NCBI RefSeq assembly: GCF_036320485.1
Contig: NZ_CP132911.1
Span: 186,001 to 250,000 of the forward strand
DNA length: 64,000 nt
DNA from: Dyella sp. A6
GTDB lineage: Bacteria > Pseudomonadota > Gammaproteobacteria > Xanthomonadales > Rhodanobacteraceae
Reading direction: 5' to 3'
Part shown: one piece after another, positions 1 to 8,283 of the stretch
Layout: each line of letters opens with the position of its first letter
Position numbering within the stretch: the stretch's first letter is position 1
Notes under the pieces: generated by a model
What the model was told of the DNA's origin: nothing
What the model saw: the letters and a program-made list of their open reading frames with translations, nothing else
The model's database searches: none
Translations under genes and position numbers: made by a program

Positions 1-45
1 GGCGCGCTGTGCCTGGGCTGGCTGGCCTGGCATCCATTGGTCTGA
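1..45 (+). CDS. possible 3' end of an upstream membrane protein (partial)
   Basis: Frame 1 is open from the window edge and reads a short Trp/Leu-rich tail (GALCLGWLAWHPLV) before a TGA at 43-45. It looks like the end of a membrane segment, but 14 codons are too few to identify a family. It could equally be non-coding. Confidence 0.25.
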   Translation, partial: GALCLGWLAWHPLV

Positions 46-114
46 CTGGCCACCGGTCCGGCCGTGCAGGTCCTATCATGAGGGTTCCCTCCCCCCCATG
101 CTTAGGAGTGCGAC

Positions 115-900
115 ATGACAGGTCTGGACGGCAAGGTTGCCTTGATCACGGGCGCGGCCAGCGGTATCGGCAAGGCGATCGCCGAGCTCTACGCCAAGCA
201 CGGTGCGAAAGTCGCGATCTGCGACATCAACCAGCAGGCTGCCGATGCGGCCGCCGCCGAGATCAACGCAGCCGGTGGCCAGGCGATCGGTATCGCCATG
301 GACGTCACCGACGAGGCTGCCGTGGATGCGGGCACCGACAAGGTGGTCGAGGCGTTCGGTGCGCTGGACATCCTGATTTCCAACGCCGGCGTGCAGATCA
401 TCAACCCGATCGACCAGTTCGCGTTCGCCGACTGGAAGAAGATGCTGGCGATCCATCTCGATGGCGGCTTCCTGACCACCCGCGCGGCGCTCAGGCACAT
501 GTACAAGGGTGACCGTGGCGGCATCGTCATCTACATGGGTTCGGTGCACTCGCACGAGGCGTCGAAGCTGAAGGCGCCGTATGTCACCGCCAAGCACGGC
601 CTGCTGGGCCTGGCCCGCACGCTGGCGAAGGAAGGTGCGGCACACAACGTGCGTTCGCATGTGATCTGCCCCGGTTTTGTCCGCACGCCACTGGTGGAAC
701 GGCAGATTCCCGAGCAGGCCAAGGAGCTGGGCATCAGCGAGGACGAGGTGGTCAGGAACGTGATGCTGAAGGACACGGTGGATGGGACGTTCACCACCGT
801 CGACGACATCGCCGAAACCGCGCTCTTTCTGGCCACATTCCCGTCGGCGGCACTGACCGGGCAGAGTTTCGTGGTCAGCCACGGCTGGTACATGCAGTAA
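115..900 (+). CDS. bdhA: 3-hydroxybutyrate dehydrogenase (SDR family)
   Basis: A 261-residue short-chain dehydrogenase, most like D-3-hydroxybutyrate dehydrogenase, which interconverts 3-hydroxybutyrate and acetoacetate with NAD in the cytosol (ketone body/PHB turnover). The Rossmann motif TGAASGIG lies at residues 12-19, the NNAG-type motif appears as SNAG, and the catalytic Ser143, Tyr156 and Lys160 are in place. The HGW near the C-terminus is typical of this subfamily. An AGGAG ribosome site at 104-109 supports the ATG. A patatin-like lipase gene starts 5 bases after the stop, so the two are probably one operon. The exact substrate is inferred from similarity; another hydroxyacid is possible. 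Confidence 0.85.
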   Translation: MTGLDGKVALITGAASGIGKAIAELYAKHGAKVAICDINQQAADAAAAEINAAGGQAIGIAMDVTDEAAVDAGTDKVVEAFGALDILISNAGVQIINPIDQFAFADWKKMLAIHLDGGFLTTRAALRHMYKGDRGGIVIYMGSVHSHEASKLKAPYVTAKHGLLGLARTLAKEGAAHNVRSHVICPGFVRTPLVERQIPEQAKELGISEDEVVRNVMLKDTVDGTFTTVDDIAETALFLATFPSAALTGQSFVVSHGWYMQ

Positions 901-905
901 GCGCC

Positions 906-2078
906 GTGGCGGGCGACAAACAGGCGCCGCCGCTGGCCGAGGCGGTGGCGCGCGATTACCGGACCGTGGCCCTGGTGCTGCAGGGCGGCGGCGCGCTGGG
1001 CGCCTATCAGGCGGGCGTGGTCGAGGCGATGGCGGGCGCCGGCCTGTGGCCGACCTGGGTGGCCGGCATCTCGATCGGTGCGTTGAATGCGGCGATCATC
1101 GCGGGCAACCCGCCGGAGCAGCGGGTTGCCAGGCTGCGCACGTTCTGGCGGACGATATGTCAGTCGCCGCTCTGGCCATCGGTGCCGGCGCCGCCATGGT
1201 TCGACGACGAGGCATGGCCGCTGGCCGTGCGTAGTGGTCTCAGTGGACTGGCCGCCTGGCGCGCGCTGGTCGCCGGGCAGACGGGCTTCTTCCGACCGCG
1301 CCTGCCGGCGCCGGTGCTGCAGGCGCATGCCGGTCCGGCCAGCACCAGCTGGTACGACACCGCGCCGTTGCGCTCCACGCTGGAGCGTCTGGTGGATTTC
1401 GATCGCATCAACGATCCGCGCGGCATGCGCGTGTCGGTGGGTGCAGTGAATGTGCGAACCGGCAATTTCGCCTATTTCGACAGCACCCGGGAGCGCTTGC
1501 GGCCCGAACATTTCATGGCCTCCGGTGCGCTGCCGCCGGGGTTTCCCGCGGTCGAGATCGATGGCGAGTTCTACTGGGACGGCGGTATGGTTTCCAACAC
1601 GCCGCTGTATCAGGTGCTGACCGAGCGGCCGCATCGCGACATGCTGGTGTTCCAGGTGGATCTATGGAGTGCGAGGGGTGGGCTGCCGCGCGACATGGCG
1701 GGCGTGGCCGAGCGGGTAAAGGACATCCAGTACTCCAGCCGGACCCGCCTGGTGACCGAGTACATGCGGCAGAGTCGCGAGCAGCAGCGGTTGCTGCATG
1801 CCCTGATGGAGCTGGTGCCGCCGGAACGGCGCGACACCCCGGTCTGGCGCTGCGCCGAGTCGGCGGCCAACGGTTCGTTGACCAACCTGATCCACTTGAT
1901 CTACCAGGACAAGCCCTACGAGGGCCACTTCAAGGACTACGAGTTCAGCCTGTCCAGCATGAACAGCCACTGGCAGAGCGGCATGGACGACATGCGGCAC
2001 ACGCTGGCGCATCCGCAGTGGTTTGCCGCACCGCCGGTGGAGCAGCCGTTCGTCAGCCACGACGTGCATCGCGGCTGA
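906..2078 (+). CDS. patatin-like phospholipase with DUF3734-type C-terminus
   Basis: A 390-residue patatin-family lipid acyl hydrolase. The oxyanion motif QGGGALG is at residues 26-32, the nucleophile elbow GISIG places the serine at 56, and the catalytic aspartate is D225 in DGG, giving the usual Ser-Asp dyad. The part after about residue 270 matches the DUF3734 extension seen on many proteobacterial patatins. The start is a GTG five bases after the dehydrogenase stop, which points to co-transcription. No signal peptide is visible, so it should act in the cytoplasm or at the inner membrane. The pairing with 3-hydroxybutyrate dehydrogenase suggests a role in lipid or PHB turnover, but the substrate is unknown. 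Confidence 0.85.
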   Translation: MAGDKQAPPLAEAVARDYRTVALVLQGGGALGAYQAGVVEAMAGAGLWPTWVAGISIGALNAAIIAGNPPEQRVARLRTFWRTICQSPLWPSVPAPPWFDDEAWPLAVRSGLSGLAAWRALVAGQTGFFRPRLPAPVLQAHAGPASTSWYDTAPLRSTLERLVDFDRINDPRGMRVSVGAVNVRTGNFAYFDSTRERLRPEHFMASGALPPGFPAVEIDGEFYWDGGMVSNTPLYQVLTERPHRDMLVFQVDLWSARGGLPRDMAGVAERVKDIQYSSRTRLVTEYMRQSREQQRLLHALMELVPPERRDTPVWRCAESAANGSLTNLIHLIYQDKPYEGHFKDYEFSLSSMNSHWQSGMDDMRHTLAHPQWFAAPPVEQPFVSHDVHRG

Positions 2079-2094
2079 GCGGGTTTCGACAGGA

Positions 2095-2893
<799 letters not shown>

Positions 2894-2896
<3 letters not shown>

Positions 2897-2924
2897 AGGG
2901 CCGCACCATGGGTGCGGCCCTTGT
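2894..2924 (-). terminator. hairpin at the end of the argS-SPOR operon
   Basis: A perfect 14-bp stem (2894-2907 with 2911-2924) and a 3-base loop stand 29 bases after the SPOR gene stop on the minus strand. There is no clear run of T on either side, so its terminator activity is uncertain. Confidence 0.5.
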
Positions 2925-2952
2925 GGGAGTCGACAGGTATTGCCGGTCGACT

Positions 2953-3642
2953 TCAGTGGCCTTCTTTCAGCGCGATCGCGGGAATGCCGGCCTTGGCCAG
3001 CCGCTGCTTCACCGCTTCCAGTGCCATGGCGGACTGGAACGGGCCGAGGCGGACGCGGTGGTAGGTCTGCCCGCCGACATTCACCGTCCGCACATTGGCG
3101 ACGAAGCCCTGCAGCGCCAGCTTGGCCTTCAGCGTTTCCGCGTCGGCGGGGTTCGGGAAGGCGCCGACCTGCAGCAGGTAGCCGCTGCCCGACGAGGCCT
3201 GCACGCTGGCCTGGGGCGCCGCCGTCACGTTCTGGCTGGTCACACCCGGCGTCCCTGCGGGGGCTGCGCTCGGCGCGGCGGTGGTCGTCGGCGATGCCTG
3301 GGCTGCCGCTTGCTGCTTCTGTTGCTCGGCGCGTGCCTGCGCGCTCAGCTCGGCGTCCGGAATGCGCACCTCCTTTTCCGACAACACCGAGTAGAAATCG
3401 TATTTCGGCTTCTGCGGCGTGCTGGACGAGGGTTGCAGGCCGGTGTCGCTGTCTTGCTGGGCGGTGGCCTGGGGGTTGGGGTGGGGGCCAGGCTTGGCAC
3501 TCATCGGCACCAGCGAGTGGCGCAGCAGCACGACCACCACCAGCGCGCCGATCAGAATGCCGACCAGCAGGCCCGCCCAGCTGGGCAGGCCGCCACTGTT
3601 GTTCCGCACGGCCTGCCGGCCCTTGCCCTTGCGTGTTGCCAT
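2953..3642 (-). CDS. SPOR-domain membrane protein (FtsN-like)
   Basis: A 229-residue inner-membrane protein with a short basic cytoplasmic N-terminus, one membrane segment at about residues 22-41, an Ala/Gln/Pro-rich periplasmic linker, and a C-terminal SPOR domain from about 152 (YLLQVGAF onward). SPOR domains bind denuded peptidoglycan glycan strands at the division septum. The TAA of argS and this ATG overlap as TAATG, so translation is probably coupled to argS. The argS-SPOR order is common in xanthomonads. It may be the FtsN counterpart or one of several SPOR proteins; the sequence alone does not decide. Confidence 0.85.
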   Translation of the reverse strand: MATRKGKGRQAVRNNSGGLPSWAGLLVGILIGALVVVVLLRHSLVPMSAKPGPHPNPQATAQQDSDTGLQPSSSTPQKPKYDFYSVLSEKEVRIPDAELSAQARAEQQKQQAAAQASPTTTAAPSAAPAGTPGVTSQNVTAAPQASVQASSGSGYLLQVGAFPNPADAETLKAKLALQGFVANVRTVNVGGQTYHRVRLGPFQSAMALEAVKQRLAKAGIPAIALKEGH

Positions 3643-5330
3643 TACATGCTCTCCGGGGCGTTCAGGCCCAGCAAATCCAGTCCGTTGCGCAAGACCTGCC
3701 GCGTCGCCACCACCAGCGCCAGGCGCGCGTCGCGCAGGTTCTTGTCGTCGACCAGGAACTGGTGCGAGTTGTAGTAGGTGTGCAGGGCGTTGGCCAGCTC
3801 ACGCAGCCAGTTGGCGAGCAGGTGCGGTTCGAGGTTCGTCGCGGCGGCCTCGACCACCTCGGGATACTTCGACAGCTCGGTCAGCAGGATCTGCTCGTGC
3901 TCGTTGTCCAGCCGCGCGAGATGCGCCAGGCCATTATCCGGCTCGAACGTGAACCCCTTATCGACGGCCTGACGCAGCACGCTGCAGACGCGGGCGTGGG
4001 CGTACTGGATGTAGTACACCGGGTTGTCGTTCGACTGCGAACGGGCCAGGTCGATGTCGAACACCAGCTGCGAGTCGCCCTTGCGCGAAATCAGGAAGTA
4101 GCGCGTGGCGTCGCGGCCGACTTCGTCGATCAGGTCGCGCAGGGTCACGTAGCTGCCGGCGCGCTTGGAGATCTTCACCTCCTCGCCGCCGCGCATCACC
4201 GTGACCATCTGGTACAGCATGTAGTCCGGATAGCCCTTGGGAATGCCGCAGTCCAGCGCCTGCAGGCCAGCCTTCACGCGGGCCAGCGAGCCGTGGTGGT
4301 CGGAACCGAGAACGGTGATCGCCTTCTCGTAGCCGCGTTGCCACTTGCTGAGGTGATAGGCCACGTCCGGCACGAAGTAGGTGTAGGTGCCGTCGGACTT
4401 GCGCATCACGCGGTCCTTGTCGTCACCGAAGTCGGTGGTACGCAGCCACAGCGCGCCGCCCTCCTCGTAAGTGTGACCGTGGGCGGTCAGCCCATGCACG
4501 GTTTCCTCCACCTTGCCGTCGGCGTACAGCGACGACTCCAGGTAATAGGTGTCGAAGGCCACGCCGAAGGCCTTCAGGTCCAGGTCCTGCTCGCGGCGCA
4601 GGTAAGCCACCGCGAAGGCACGGATCGCCTCGAGGTTCTCCGGGTCCTTCGCGCCGATGACCGTGTGGTCTTCCACGGTCACGCTGTCGCCGGCCAGGTA
4701 GGCCTTTGCCACGTCGGCGATGTAGTCGCCGCGGTAGCCGTTTTCCGGCCAGCCGGTATCGCCAGGGGCCACGCCGCGTGCACGTGCCTGCGTCGAGACC
4801 GCCAGGTTGGCGATCTGCACGCCGGCGTCGTTGTAGTAGAACTCGCGTTTCACGTTCCAGCCGCTGGCTGCCAGCAGGCGGCTCACGCAGTCGCCCAGTG
4901 CCGCGTTGCGGCCGTGACCGACATGCAGCGGCCCGGTGGGGTTGGCCGAGACGAATTCCACGCCGACGGTGTGGCCGCCACCGCTGGTGTTGCGGCCGTA
5001 GGCTTCGCCGTCGGCCATGATCCGGCGGACCTCGGCGTGGTAGGCATCGGGCGCCAGGAAGAAGTTGATGAAGCCGGGTCCGGCGATCTCCACCTTGTCG
5101 ATCAGGGTGTTGACCGGCAGCGCGGCGACCAGCTTTTCGGCCAGCTCGCGCGGTTTGGCGCGTGCCGGCTTGGCCAGCAGCATGGCCAGGTTGGTGGCGA
5201 AATCACCGTGCTCGCGGCTGCGCGCACGTTCGATCACGAACCCGGGTGGGTCGAGGTCGGCGGGCAGGGTGCCGTCGTTCCGCAGGGCCTGGAGGGCCCG
5301 CAGCAGCAGGTCGCGCAGCGGTTGCTTCAT
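3642..5330 (-). CDS. argS: arginyl-tRNA synthetase
   Basis: A 562-residue class I aminoacyl-tRNA synthetase that charges tRNA-Arg with arginine. The HIGH-type motif is HVGHGRN after the [10 protein letters not shown] block, the KMSKS counterpart is KISKRAGS, and the C-terminal DALR anticodon-binding domain ends in [12 protein letters not shown] chose the ATG at 5330 ([10 protein letters not shown]), which gives a length close to other bacterial ArgRS; the open frame extends upstream but into sequence without family character. It is the first gene of a two-gene unit with the SPOR protein. Confidence 0.97.
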   Translation of the reverse strand: MKQPLRDLLLRALQALRNDGTLPADLDPPGFVIERARSREHGDFATNLAMLLAKPARAKPRELAEKLVAALPVNTLIDKVEIAGPGFINFFLAPDAYHAEVRRIMADGEAYGRNTSGGGHTVGVEFVSANPTGPLHVGHGRNAALGDCVSRLLAASGWNVKREFYYNDAGVQIANLAVSTQARARGVAPGDTGWPENGYRGDYIADVAKAYLAGDSVTVEDHTVIGAKDPENLEAIRAFAVAYLRREQDLDLKAFGVAFDTYYLESSLYADGKVEETVHGLTAHGHTYEEGGALWLRTTDFGDDKDRVMRKSDGTYTYFVPDVAYHLSKWQRGYEKAITVLGSDHHGSLARVKAGLQALDCGIPKGYPDYMLYQMVTVMRGGEEVKISKRAGSYVTLRDLIDEVGRDATRYFLISRKGDSQLVFDIDLARSQSNDNPVYYIQYAHARVCSVLRQAVDKGFTFEPDNGLAHLARLDNEHEQILLTELSKYPEVVEAAATNLEPHLLANWLRELANALHTYYNSHQFLVDDKNLRDARLALVVATRQVLRNGLDLLGLNAPESM

Positions 5331-5451
5331 GGAAGGTGCGTCGTCGAGGTTTGATTGAACCGCGCACTTTAACAGACCGCGCCGCGGCCGGCCCGCGAGT
5401 GGCGGCCTTCGTTGCGGACATTTGCGTGGTGTCCGGGTCGCCCGGCCGCCT

Positions 5452-5624
5452 TGTGGATAACTCTGTGGGGAAAGTTTGCCACCCGGTCGGCAAACGCGGC
5501 CCGGCATCGCCGCCAGGCCGCATGACAGGAATAAAAATCAACAAAAACAAATAGATGAAATGTGAATTTCATATCACTCCCAACGAAGGAGCTGCAGGCC
5601 CCGTGGTTGTGGGAATGTGCATAA
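5452..5624. promoter_or_regulatory. DnaA-box-like sites flanking an AT-rich tract
   Basis: TGTGGATAA at 5452-5460 is the exact reverse complement of the DnaA box TTATCCACA, and a degenerate copy (TGTGGGGAA) follows at 5464-5472. TGTGCATAA at 5616-5624 is a third, acceptable box. Between them lies a strongly AT-rich tract at about 5525-5575, unusual for this GC-rich region, containing the inverted repeat ATGAAAT/ATTTCAT at 5555-5572. A further inverted repeat, GTTTGCC/GGCAAAC, is at 5474-5495. No dnaA, dnaN or gyrB gene is near, so I do not call this the chromosomal origin. Confidence 0.4.
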
Positions 5625-5690
5625 CTAAGGCGGTAACAAAATGACCTGCGGGCGTCATCGGATGGTCACAGGCGCTGCCCATACTTGCTC

Positions 5691-5790
5691 GCGTATCCCC
5701 CGGGCCTCCCCCTCGGCGAGATACGGCGACGGCTGCACCCCTCCCCGGCAGCGTCACGGCGCGACCCATGCGGTTCGCGCCGTTTTTTTT
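5691..5790 (+). ncRNA. candidate small RNA with C-rich loops
   Basis: A plus-strand intrinsic terminator (5756-5790) has no plus-strand gene before it; argS and radC are both on the minus strand. Immediately upstream are two further hairpins. The first has stem CGTATC/GATACG (5692-5697 with 5720-5725) and a loop rich in C runs (CCCCCGGGCCTCCCCCT). The second has stem GCTGC/GCAGC (5732-5736 with 5748-5752) and loop ACCCCTCCCCG. Three hairpins with C-rich loops that could pair with Shine-Dalgarno sequences resemble the architecture of trans-acting RNAs such as Xanthomonas sX13. The -10 would be near CATACT at 5680-5685; no good -35 is seen, so the 5' end is approximate. Confidence 0.5.
5756..5790 (+). 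terminator. intrinsic terminator, plus strand
   Basis: Stem ACGGCGCGA (5756-5764) pairs with TCGCGCCGT (5775-5783), followed by eight T. The T run is only on the plus-strand side, so it terminates a rightward transcript, namely the small RNA candidate, rather than radC. Confidence 0.8.
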
Positions 5791-5817
5791 GGCATGCCCT
5801 CTGCCTGAGTACTTTCC

Positions 5818-6489
5818 TCAGATCAGTCCACGGGCTGCCATCGAGACCGGTGCGCCGGCACCGATCACCAGATGATCGAGCACCCGTACCCCCACCAGTT
5901 GAAGGGCATGGCTAAGTTCGCGCGTGATCGAGCGGTCGGCCTGACTGGGCTCGGCCACGCCACTGGGGTGATTGTGCGCGAAGATCACCGCACAGGCGTT
6001 GTGGTGCAGGCAGGCACGGACCACCTCGCGTGGATGCACGCTGGCACCGTCCACCGTGCCACGGAACAGTTCCTCGAAGGCAAGCACGCGGTGACGGTTG
6101 TCCAGATAGAGGCAGCCGAACACCTCGTAGGGAAGATGGCGCAGGCGGGCACTGAGGTAGGCACCGCTGTCGCCCGGGTTGGCCAGTGCAGGACGCTCGA
6201 CCAGCTGTTCGGCAAGGCTGCGTCGGGCAAGCTCCAGTGCGGCGGCTATACGTGCGCGCTTCGCCGGCCCCAGGCCGGGCAATTGCATGTGCTGTTCCGG
6301 ACGGCCCAGCAGCGCGTTTAGGCTTCCCGCCTGCATCAGCAGTTCGCGTCCAAGGGTGATCGCATCCTTGCCGCGCGTGCCGCTGCCCAGCAGCACCGCC
6401 AGCAGCTCCGCATCGGAAAGCACGGCACTGCCGTGGGACAGCAGTTTCTCGCGGGGACGCTCGCCTTCGGGCCAGTGGCGGATGCTCAT
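5818..6489 (-). CDS. radC: RadC family JAB/MPN-domain protein
   Basis: A 223-residue protein of the RadC (DUF2466/YicR) family, close to the usual length. An N-terminal helix-hairpin-helix-like UPF0758 region is followed by the JAMM metal-binding motif HNHPSG...S..D near residue 170-185. The family was once linked to DNA repair, but its cellular function is still unsettled. It is divergent from coaBC, and radC next to coaBC (dfp)-dut is a long-conserved gammaproteobacterial arrangement. The start MSIRHWPEGERPREKLL matches the family N-terminus. Confidence 0.92.
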   Translation of the reverse strand: MSIRHWPEGERPREKLLSHGSAVLSDAELLAVLLGSGTRGKDAITLGRELLMQAGSLNALLGRPEQHMQLPGLGPAKRARIAAALELARRSLAEQLVERPALANPGDSGAYLSARLRHLPYEVFGCLYLDNRHRVLAFEELFRGTVDGASVHPREVVRACLHHNACAVIFAHNHPSGVAEPSQADRSITRELSHALQLVGVRVLDHLVIGAGAPVSMAARGLI

Positions 6490-6585
6490 GAAGCCAGCAT
6501 GCCCAGCGGGGCGCTGGCAGGGCAGGAGCGGCGCGGCACGAATCCGGTAAGCTAGCGGCCTGTACGTAAGTCAGGCCGTACCTAC

Positions 6586-7791
6586 ATGAGTCTTGCCCAT
6601 CGCCGCATATTGCTTGGAGTGTCGGGCGGCATTGCCGCCTACAAGTCCTGCGAACTGGTCCGTCGCCTGCGCGACCTCGGTGCCGAGGTGCGCGTGGTGA
6701 TGACCGGGAGCGCCACGCATTTCGTGGGTGCGGCCACATTCCAGGCGCTTTCCGGTCAGCCGGTGCGTACCAGTCTGTGGGACGAGCAGGCCGAAGCGGC
6801 GATGGGGCATATCGAGCTGGCGCGGTGGGCAGAGCGCATCCTGATCGCGCCAGCTACGGCGGACGTGATCGCGCGCCTGGCGCAGGGGCACGCCGACGAT
6901 CTGATCACCACGCTGTGCCTTGCCAGTGCCGCGCCGCTGTATCTAGCGCCGGCAATGAACCAGCAGATGTGGGCGCATCCGGCGGTGCAGGCCAACCTGG
7001 CCACATTGCGCCGGCATGGCGCTACCGTGCTGGGCCCGGCAGCGGGCGAGCAGGCCTGCGGCGATGTGGGGTCCGGTCGCATGCTCGAGCCGCTCGAACT
7101 GCGCGACGCCCTGGTGGCTTCCTTCGGTCACGGCGAGCTGGCCGGGCTGAAAGTGGTGGTCAGTGCGGGGCCCACGTTCGAAGACATCGACCCGGTGCGT
7201 TTCATCGGTAATCGCAGCTCCGGGAAAATGGGCTTCGCCGTGGCGGCCGCCGCGGCAGCGGCCGGTGCGCAGGTGACCCTGGTCGCCGGTCCGGTAAGTC
7301 TGGCCACCCCGCAGGGGGTGATGCAGCGCATCGACGTGCGCAGTGCGGCGCAGATGCAGGTCGCGGTACTCGAGGCATGTGCACAGGCGGATATCTATGT
7401 GGGTGCCGCGGCCGTGGGCGATTACCGCCCCGTCTGCGTCGCCGGCCAGAAGCTGAAAAAGCAGGCTGGCGCCGATCTGGTGTTGCAGCTGGCGGAAAAC
7501 CCGGACATCCTCGCCAGCCTCTCGGCACAGTCGAAGCGGCCATTTCTGGTCGGGTTTGCCGCCGAGACCCACGACGTGGCGAACTACGCGCGCGGCAAGC
7601 TGGAGCGCAAGGGACTGGACATGATTGCAGCCAACCAGGTTGGCGAAGGGCTGGGTTTCGAGACGGCCGACAATGCGTTGACGCTCTACTGGCACGGTGG
7701 CGAAGCGGAATTGCCGCGCACCGACAAGGCCACCCTGGCGCGTCAACTGGTGACCCATGTGGCCGAACGCTACAAGGTGGCGCGGGCATGA
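6586..7791 (+). CDS. coaBC: bifunctional phosphopantothenoylcysteine synthetase/decarboxylase
   Basis: A 401-residue CoaBC (Dfp) that makes 4'-phosphopantetheine in coenzyme A synthesis: CoaB joins cysteine to phosphopantothenate with CTP, and CoaC decarboxylates the product with FMN. The N-terminal flavoprotein half (about 1-185) shows [10 protein letters not shown], the active-site histidine in GSATHFV and the PAMN motif in APAMNQQMW. The C-terminal half (about 188-401) carries the CoaB part with [18 protein letters not shown]. The stop overlaps the dut ATG (ATGA), so the two are translationally coupled. Confidence 0.97.
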   Translation: MSLAHRRILLGVSGGIAAYKSCELVRRLRDLGAEVRVVMTGSATHFVGAATFQALSGQPVRTSLWDEQAEAAMGHIELARWAERILIAPATADVIARLAQGHADDLITTLCLASAAPLYLAPAMNQQMWAHPAVQANLATLRRHGATVLGPAAGEQACGDVGSGRMLEPLELRDALVASFGHGELAGLKVVVSAGPTFEDIDPVRFIGNRSSGKMGFAVAAAAAAAGAQVTLVAGPVSLATPQGVMQRIDVRSAAQMQVAVLEACAQADIYVGAAAVGDYRPVCVAGQKLKKQAGADLVLQLAENPDILASLSAQSKRPFLVGFAAETHDVANYARGKLERKGLDMIAANQVGEGLGFETADNALTLYWHGGEAELPRTDKATLARQLVTHVAERYKVARA

Positions 7792-8243
7792 TCGATGTCG
7801 AGCTGAAGATCCTCGACCCGCGCCTGGGCGAATCGATTCCGCTGCCCGAGGCGGCGACCGCCGGCAGCGCCGGCATGGATCTGCGTGCGGCCATCGACCA
7901 GCCGCTGACCTTGCAGCCCGGCGACAGCGTGCTGGTGCCCAGCGGCCTCGCCATCCATATCGGCGATCCGGGCTGGTGTGCACTGATCGTGCCGCGCTCG
8001 GGCCTGGGGCATAAGCATGGCGTGGTGATGGGTAATCTGGTCGGCGTGATCGATGCCGACTACCAGGGGCCGCTGATGATTTCGTGCTGGAATCGCAGTG
8101 CGCAGCCCTACACCATTGCGGTGGGCGAGCGTGTTGCCCAACTGCTGCTGGTACCGGTGGCGCAGGTACGATTGAAACAGGTGACGGCGTTCACGCCTTC
8201 CGCTCGCGGGGAGGGCGGTTTCGGTTCTACCGGGCGACACTGA
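7788..8243 (+). CDS. dut: dUTP diphosphatase
   Basis: A 151-residue trimeric dUTPase that hydrolyses dUTP to dUMP and pyrophosphate, keeping uracil out of DNA and feeding dTMP synthesis. The five conserved motifs are visible: [30 protein letters not shown] and the C-terminal GGFGSTG arm. I chose the ATG at 7788 that overlaps the coaBC stop, giving exactly the E. coli length. It lies in the run coaBC-dut-algC, with 40 bases before algC. Confidence 0.97.
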   Translation: MIDVELKILDPRLGESIPLPEAATAGSAGMDLRAAIDQPLTLQPGDSVLVPSGLAIHIGDPGWCALIVPRSGLGHKHGVVMGNLVGVIDADYQGPLMISCWNRSAQPYTIAVGERVAQLLLVPVAQVRLKQVTAFTPSARGEGGFGSTGRH

Positions 8244-8283
8244 CGATTTGCGGCTGACTCTGGCTGCGGGGGGATGACGTGGC

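Noticed and set aside
115..2078. Long antisense open frames over the dehydrogenase and lipase genes
   Set aside because: Typical GC-rich shadow frames; real genes on the plus strand have full motif sets.
5452..5624. Chromosomal origin oriC
   Set aside because: No dnaA, dnaN, rpmH or gyrB nearby; only three boxes. Kept as a DnaA-box cluster only.
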